From the NCBI GenBank assembly GCA_904420255.1, contig CAJFUT010000119.1, positions 1 through 8,255 of the forward strand: a stretch of 8,255 nt of DNA, given 5' to 3'. Positions 6,778 through 8,255 of this stretch are shown here, piece after piece; positions within the stretch are counted from its first letter, which is position 1, and every line of letters starts with the position of its first letter. This DNA is from an uncultured Angelakisella sp. (GTDB lineage: Bacteria > Bacillota > Clostridia > Oscillospirales > Ruminococcaceae). The translations under genes and the position numbers were made by a program. The notes beneath the pieces are model-generated. The model did not search any database, was not told the origin of the DNA, and worked only from the letters and a program-made list of their open reading frames with translations.

Positions 6778-6996
6778 TCAGCGGTGGATGACGCAGTCCG
6801 GCTCCACCTTTTTGCAGACCCGGACGATCTCGTCCATCACGGCCTCGAAGCGGCTGTCCTCCGCCTCCACCGTCAGCTTCTGGGTCATGAAGCTCACCGA
6901 GGCGTCCGAAACCCCGTCGATCTTCTTGATGGCGTTCTCCATTTTGGCGGCGCAGTTGGCGCAGTCCAGGTCGGTGAGCTTGAAGGTCTTTCTCAT
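6778..6996 (-). CDS. Stand-alone HMA-domain metal-binding protein
   Basis: This small soluble heavy-metal-associated domain of 72 aa probably hands metal to, or regulates, the adjacent pump. The motif DLDCANCAAKME gives Cys12 and Cys15 with Asp11 directly before them. The Asp-Cys-x-x-Cys form is typical of the N-terminal domain of Zn/Cd/Pb ATPases (ZntA/CadA); copper chaperones more often have Met-x-Cys. The alternating strand and helix pattern fits the ferredoxin-like HMA fold. I chose the ATG at 6996 because AAAGGGG lies about 9 nt upstream and the domain begins at once. The longer frame to 7077 overlaps the arsR end and adds a non-homologous leader. It lies 34 bp after arsR and 65 bp before the ATPase. 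It looks like the ATPase's metal-binding domain encoded as a separate gene. Confidence 0.9.
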   Translation of the reverse strand: MRKTFKLTDLDCANCAAKMENAIKKIDGVSDASVSFMTQKLTVEAEDSRFEAVMDEIVRVCKKVEPDCVIHR

Positions 6997-7030
6997 GGCT
7001 GAAATCCCCTTTCCAAAACTACGGCTTCCA

Positions 7031-7390
7031 TCATTCCGAGATATGCTCCATCCCCTGGCCGATGATGGTGCGGACATGGGCGTCCGCCAGGGAATAGAAC
7101 ACCGTCTTGCCCTGGCGGCGGTACTTCACCAGCTTGCTCTTTTTCAGCACCTGGAGCTGGTGGGAGATGGCGGACTGGGTCATCCCCAGAAGCTGGGCGA
7201 TGTCGCAGACGCACATCTCCGACTCGAACAGCACATAGAGGATGCGGATGCGGGTGGAGTCCCCGAAGATTTTGAACAGCTCCGCCAGGTCAAAGAGGGC
7301 GTCCTCCTGGGGCATCTCCCGGTTGACCTTCTCCACGATGTCCTCATGGACGTGCATGAACTCGCACTTGGGGGCTTCCTTCCGGCTCAT
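7031..7390 (-). CDS. ArsR/SmtB-family metal-responsive repressor (CadC/ZiaR-like)
   Basis: This winged-helix dimeric repressor of 119 aa is predicted to leave DNA when it binds Zn2+, Cd2+ or Pb2+. The recognition-helix region is DIAQLLGMTQSAISHQLQVL. Metal ligands of both known sites are visible. The alpha3N site has Cys60-x-Cys62 in MCVCD plus N-terminal Cys9, His13 and His15, as in CadC/ZiaR. The alpha5 site has Asp103, His105, His116 and Glu119, with the same D-x-H-x10-H-x2-E spacing as SmtB. I use the ATG at 7390, preceded by AAAGGA at 9 nt; the in-frame TTG at 7396 is less likely. It is the first gene of the operon with the HMA protein and the ATPase. An operator-like palindrome over the start site implies autoregulation. 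The metal preference is inferred from the ligands. Confidence 0.94.
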   Translation of the reverse strand: MSRKEAPKCEFMHVHEDIVEKVNREMPQEDALFDLAELFKIFGDSTRIRILYVLFESEMCVCDIAQLLGMTQSAISHQLQVLKKSKLVKYRRQGKTVFYSLADAHVRTIIGQGMEHISE

Positions 7391-7408
7391 CTTCAATCAT
7401 CCTTTCAT

Positions 7409-7424
7409 ATGAGCTATTGTTCAT
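7409..7424. promoter_or_regulatory. ArsR/SmtB-type operator candidate ATGA-N8-TCAT
   Basis: The sequence ATGAGCTATTGTTCAT is an imperfect palindrome resembling SmtB/CadC-family operators, which have TGAA-type half-sites. It covers the predicted transcription start of the metal operon, a position where a bound repressor would block RNA polymerase. That the ArsR protein encoded here binds it is inferred from position and family. Confidence 0.7.
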
Positions 7425-7429
7425 TTATT

Positions 7430-7458
7430 ATTATATGCCGTCCCGCCCGCCTTGTCAA
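7430..7458 (-). promoter_or_regulatory. Consensus sigma-A promoter of the metal-efflux operon
   Basis: Reading the - strand, a perfect -35 TTGACA (7458-7453), a 17-bp spacer and a perfect -10 TATAAT (7435-7430) are present. The start site would be near 7423, inside the operator palindrome. A consensus promoter held off by a repressor suits a rapid stress response. Confidence 0.88.
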
Positions 7459-7484
7459 TAGCCGGAGGAAATATTTCCCCAAGG

Positions 7485-7521
7485 AAAAAGGCGCGGCAAT
7501 CCCCAAAGGGATTGCCGCGCC
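7485..7521 (-). terminator. Intrinsic terminator after the marR gene
   Basis: A perfect 14-bp stem (7490-7503 with 7508-7521) and a 4-nt loop are followed on the - strand by five Ts (7489-7485). It starts 15 nt past the marR stop and separates that gene from the downstream metal operon promoter. Confidence 0.92.
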
Positions 7522-7536
7522 CTGCCGGCGGATGCT

Positions 7537-8010
7537 TTATGATCGGAGCTCCCCCGAAACGGCCCCGTCCCCGGGGAGGGGGATTTCCGGCATCAGCTCG
7601 TCGGAGATGACCCGGAGCATCTGCTCCAGCTTTTCCACGTCCTCCTGGGGGAACCGCCGGCGGATCCGGCCCATCACCGTCCGGACGTAGTCGTAGGAAA
7701 TGCCGTAGTATTCCATGTACTTTTCGGTGACCACCAGGTGGTATTCCCGCTTGTCCTCGGTGCTGCGCTCCTTTTTCAGGTAGCCCTTGCGGATGAGGCT
7801 GGCCACCTTGTAGGCGGCGTTGGCCTGGCTGATCTGGACAAAGTAGGCGAACTGGTTGATGGTGGGGCGCCCCAGGGCGTAGATGACCTCCATGCAGAAG
7901 GTTTCCACCGCCGTCAGGGTGGCCTCCCGGTTCTCAAAGCGGTTGAAAATCTTTTTGTAAAGATTCAGCTTGAATTTGGTGCATACCCGGTTGAAGGCTT
8001 CCTCCAGCAC
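7537..8010 (-). CDS. MarR-family winged-helix transcriptional regulator
   Basis: This is a probable dimeric DNA-binding regulator of 157 aa, the normal MarR length. A helix-turn-helix spans about residues 50-76, with the recognition helix near QANAAYKVASLI. The wing carries the family mark D-x-R (D86, R88) before HLVVTEK. Helical ends (about 1-45 and 103-140) would form the dimer interface. The start is a GTG at 8010 with GGAGG 4 nt upstream, somewhat close; no in-frame ATG lies nearby. It is monocistronic, bounded by its own terminator downstream and by another terminator and a promoter upstream. The ligand and target genes cannot be told from this window. A palindrome in its promoter suggests autoregulation. 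It has no evident link to the metal operon. Confidence 0.85.
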   Translation of the reverse strand: MLEEAFNRVCTKFKLNLYKKIFNRFENREATLTAVETFCMEVIYALGRPTINQFAYFVQISQANAAYKVASLIRKGYLKKERSTEDKREYHLVVTEKYMEYYGISYDYVRTVMGRIRRRFPQEDVEKLEQMLRVISDELMPEIPLPGDGAVSGELRS

Positions 8011-8045
8011 AGGCCCTCCGCCCCCTTACCATTTTTATTATTCTG

Positions 8046-8054
8046 ATGATACCA
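8046..8054 (-). promoter_or_regulatory. Extended -10 promoter candidate of marR
   Basis: The - strand reads TGG-TATCAT, an extended -10 (TGn plus 5/6 of TATAAT). The -35 region is only a T-run and poor. The start site would fall near 8039, about 30 nt before the GTG. Confidence 0.45.
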
Positions 8055-8065
8055 CAAACTGCGGT
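8051..8065. promoter_or_regulatory. Imperfect palindrome in the marR promoter, candidate operator
   Basis: ACCACA-AAC-TGCGGT is an inverted repeat matching at 5 of 6 positions per arm. It overlaps the -10 edge and the spacer of the marR promoter. MarR proteins commonly repress their own gene from such short palindromes. It is short enough that chance is possible. Confidence 0.4.
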
Positions 8066-8067
8066 CT

Positions 8068-8096
8068 AAAAAAAGAGCAGAGGGAAGGCCCCTCTG
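8068..8096 (-). terminator. Intrinsic terminator for an upstream - strand unit
   Basis: CAGAGGG (8078-8084) pairs with CCCTCTG (8090-8096) around AAGGC. On the - strand the stem is followed by CTC and seven Ts (8074-8068). It lies upstream of the marR promoter and so implies transcription arriving from beyond the right edge. On the + strand a weaker T-run follows at 8103-8107. Confidence 0.75.
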
Positions 8097-8255
8097 AACC
8101 CCTTTTTCTGCCCCGCCGGGTTTTGGCTTAAATAGTTTACTCCGGTCGCACCGGAAGTCCGGGCTTGTTTTACCTTGTGCCATGGGAAGTATTTGTGGTT
8201 TGAGAATTTGTCAGACAGACGTCCGACGCCGGTGTCGCCACTTTCTTGATCAAAA
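8097..8255. other. Unassigned lower-GC segment at the right edge
   Basis: These 159 bp are clearly less GC-rich than the genes to the left and carry small hairpins (about 8131-8149, and CGAC/GTCG around 8224-8237). On the - strand two frames are open to the right edge. One ends with TAA at 8170-8172. The other runs 62 codons to TAG at 8066-8068, through the terminator. Either could be the tail of a truncated gene, but I recognise no family. It may instead be intergenic or repeat sequence. Confidence 0.4.

Noticed and set aside
6997..7077. Longer N-terminus for the HMA protein starting at 7077
   Set aside because: It would overlap the arsR end and add a leader unlike HMA proteins. The ATG at 6996 has a good ribosome binding site directly before the domain.
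7965..8183. 72-codon - strand frame overlapping the marR start
   Set aside because: It crosses a terminator, the marR promoter and the first codons of marR in another frame, and shows no recognisable domain.
1..8255. CRISPR arrays, tRNA or rRNA genes, transposase genes
   Set aside because: No regularly spaced direct repeats, cloverleaf-like or rRNA-like sequence, or transposase motifs were seen on either strand by eye.

Overview
The window reads as chromosomal DNA of a high-GC Firmicute, most likely a gut Clostridia of the Oscillospiraceae type. The reasons are strongly G/C-biased third codon positions, a SufB/SufC-only Fe-S assembly pair, and clostridial-style promoters and terminators. The genus is an inference from composition and gene content. 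All six protein-coding genes belong to recognisable families. The least explained DNA lies between genes.

Layout. (1) From the left edge to 2612, on the + strand, is a P2-type Ca2+-transporting ATPase that lacks only its extreme N-terminus. (2) From 2613 to 3035 is a 423-bp convergent gap. It holds an unusually ordered set of nested inverted repeats: a 45-nt outer pair enclosing three hairpins, one with an 18-bp stem. (3) From 3036 to 4684, on the - strand, is a two-gene operon, sufC-sufB, of the minimal SUF-like (SMS) kind. The genes overlap by ATGA. A sigma-A-type promoter, a palindrome at the -35 and leader hairpins precede the operon. (4) From 4862 to 7390, on the - strand, is a heavy-metal resistance operon. 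Its order is an ArsR/SmtB-family metal sensor, a stand-alone HMA metal-binding protein, and a P1B-2 Zn2+/Cd2+/Pb2+ ATPase without its own HMA domain. It is driven by a perfect-consensus promoter (TTGACA-17-TATAAT) with an operator-like palindrome at the start site. (5) From 7537 to 8010, on the - strand, is a MarR-family regulator with its own strong terminator and a candidate autoregulatory operator. (6) From 8097 to 8255 is DNA of lower GC that cannot be assigned. A terminator pointing left suggests another - strand transcription unit beyond the right edge.

How they fit together. Excess Zn/Cd/Pb should release the ArsR-type repressor and induce the HMA protein and the efflux ATPase. The HMA protein probably replaces the fused metal-binding domain usual in CadA/ZntA. 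The Fe-S assembly pair lies directly downstream on the same strand. No convincing terminator separates them, so metal-induced read-through into sufCB is possible, and Fe-S clusters are known targets of such metals. The Ca2+ ATPase is transcribed toward this block and is probably functionally separate.
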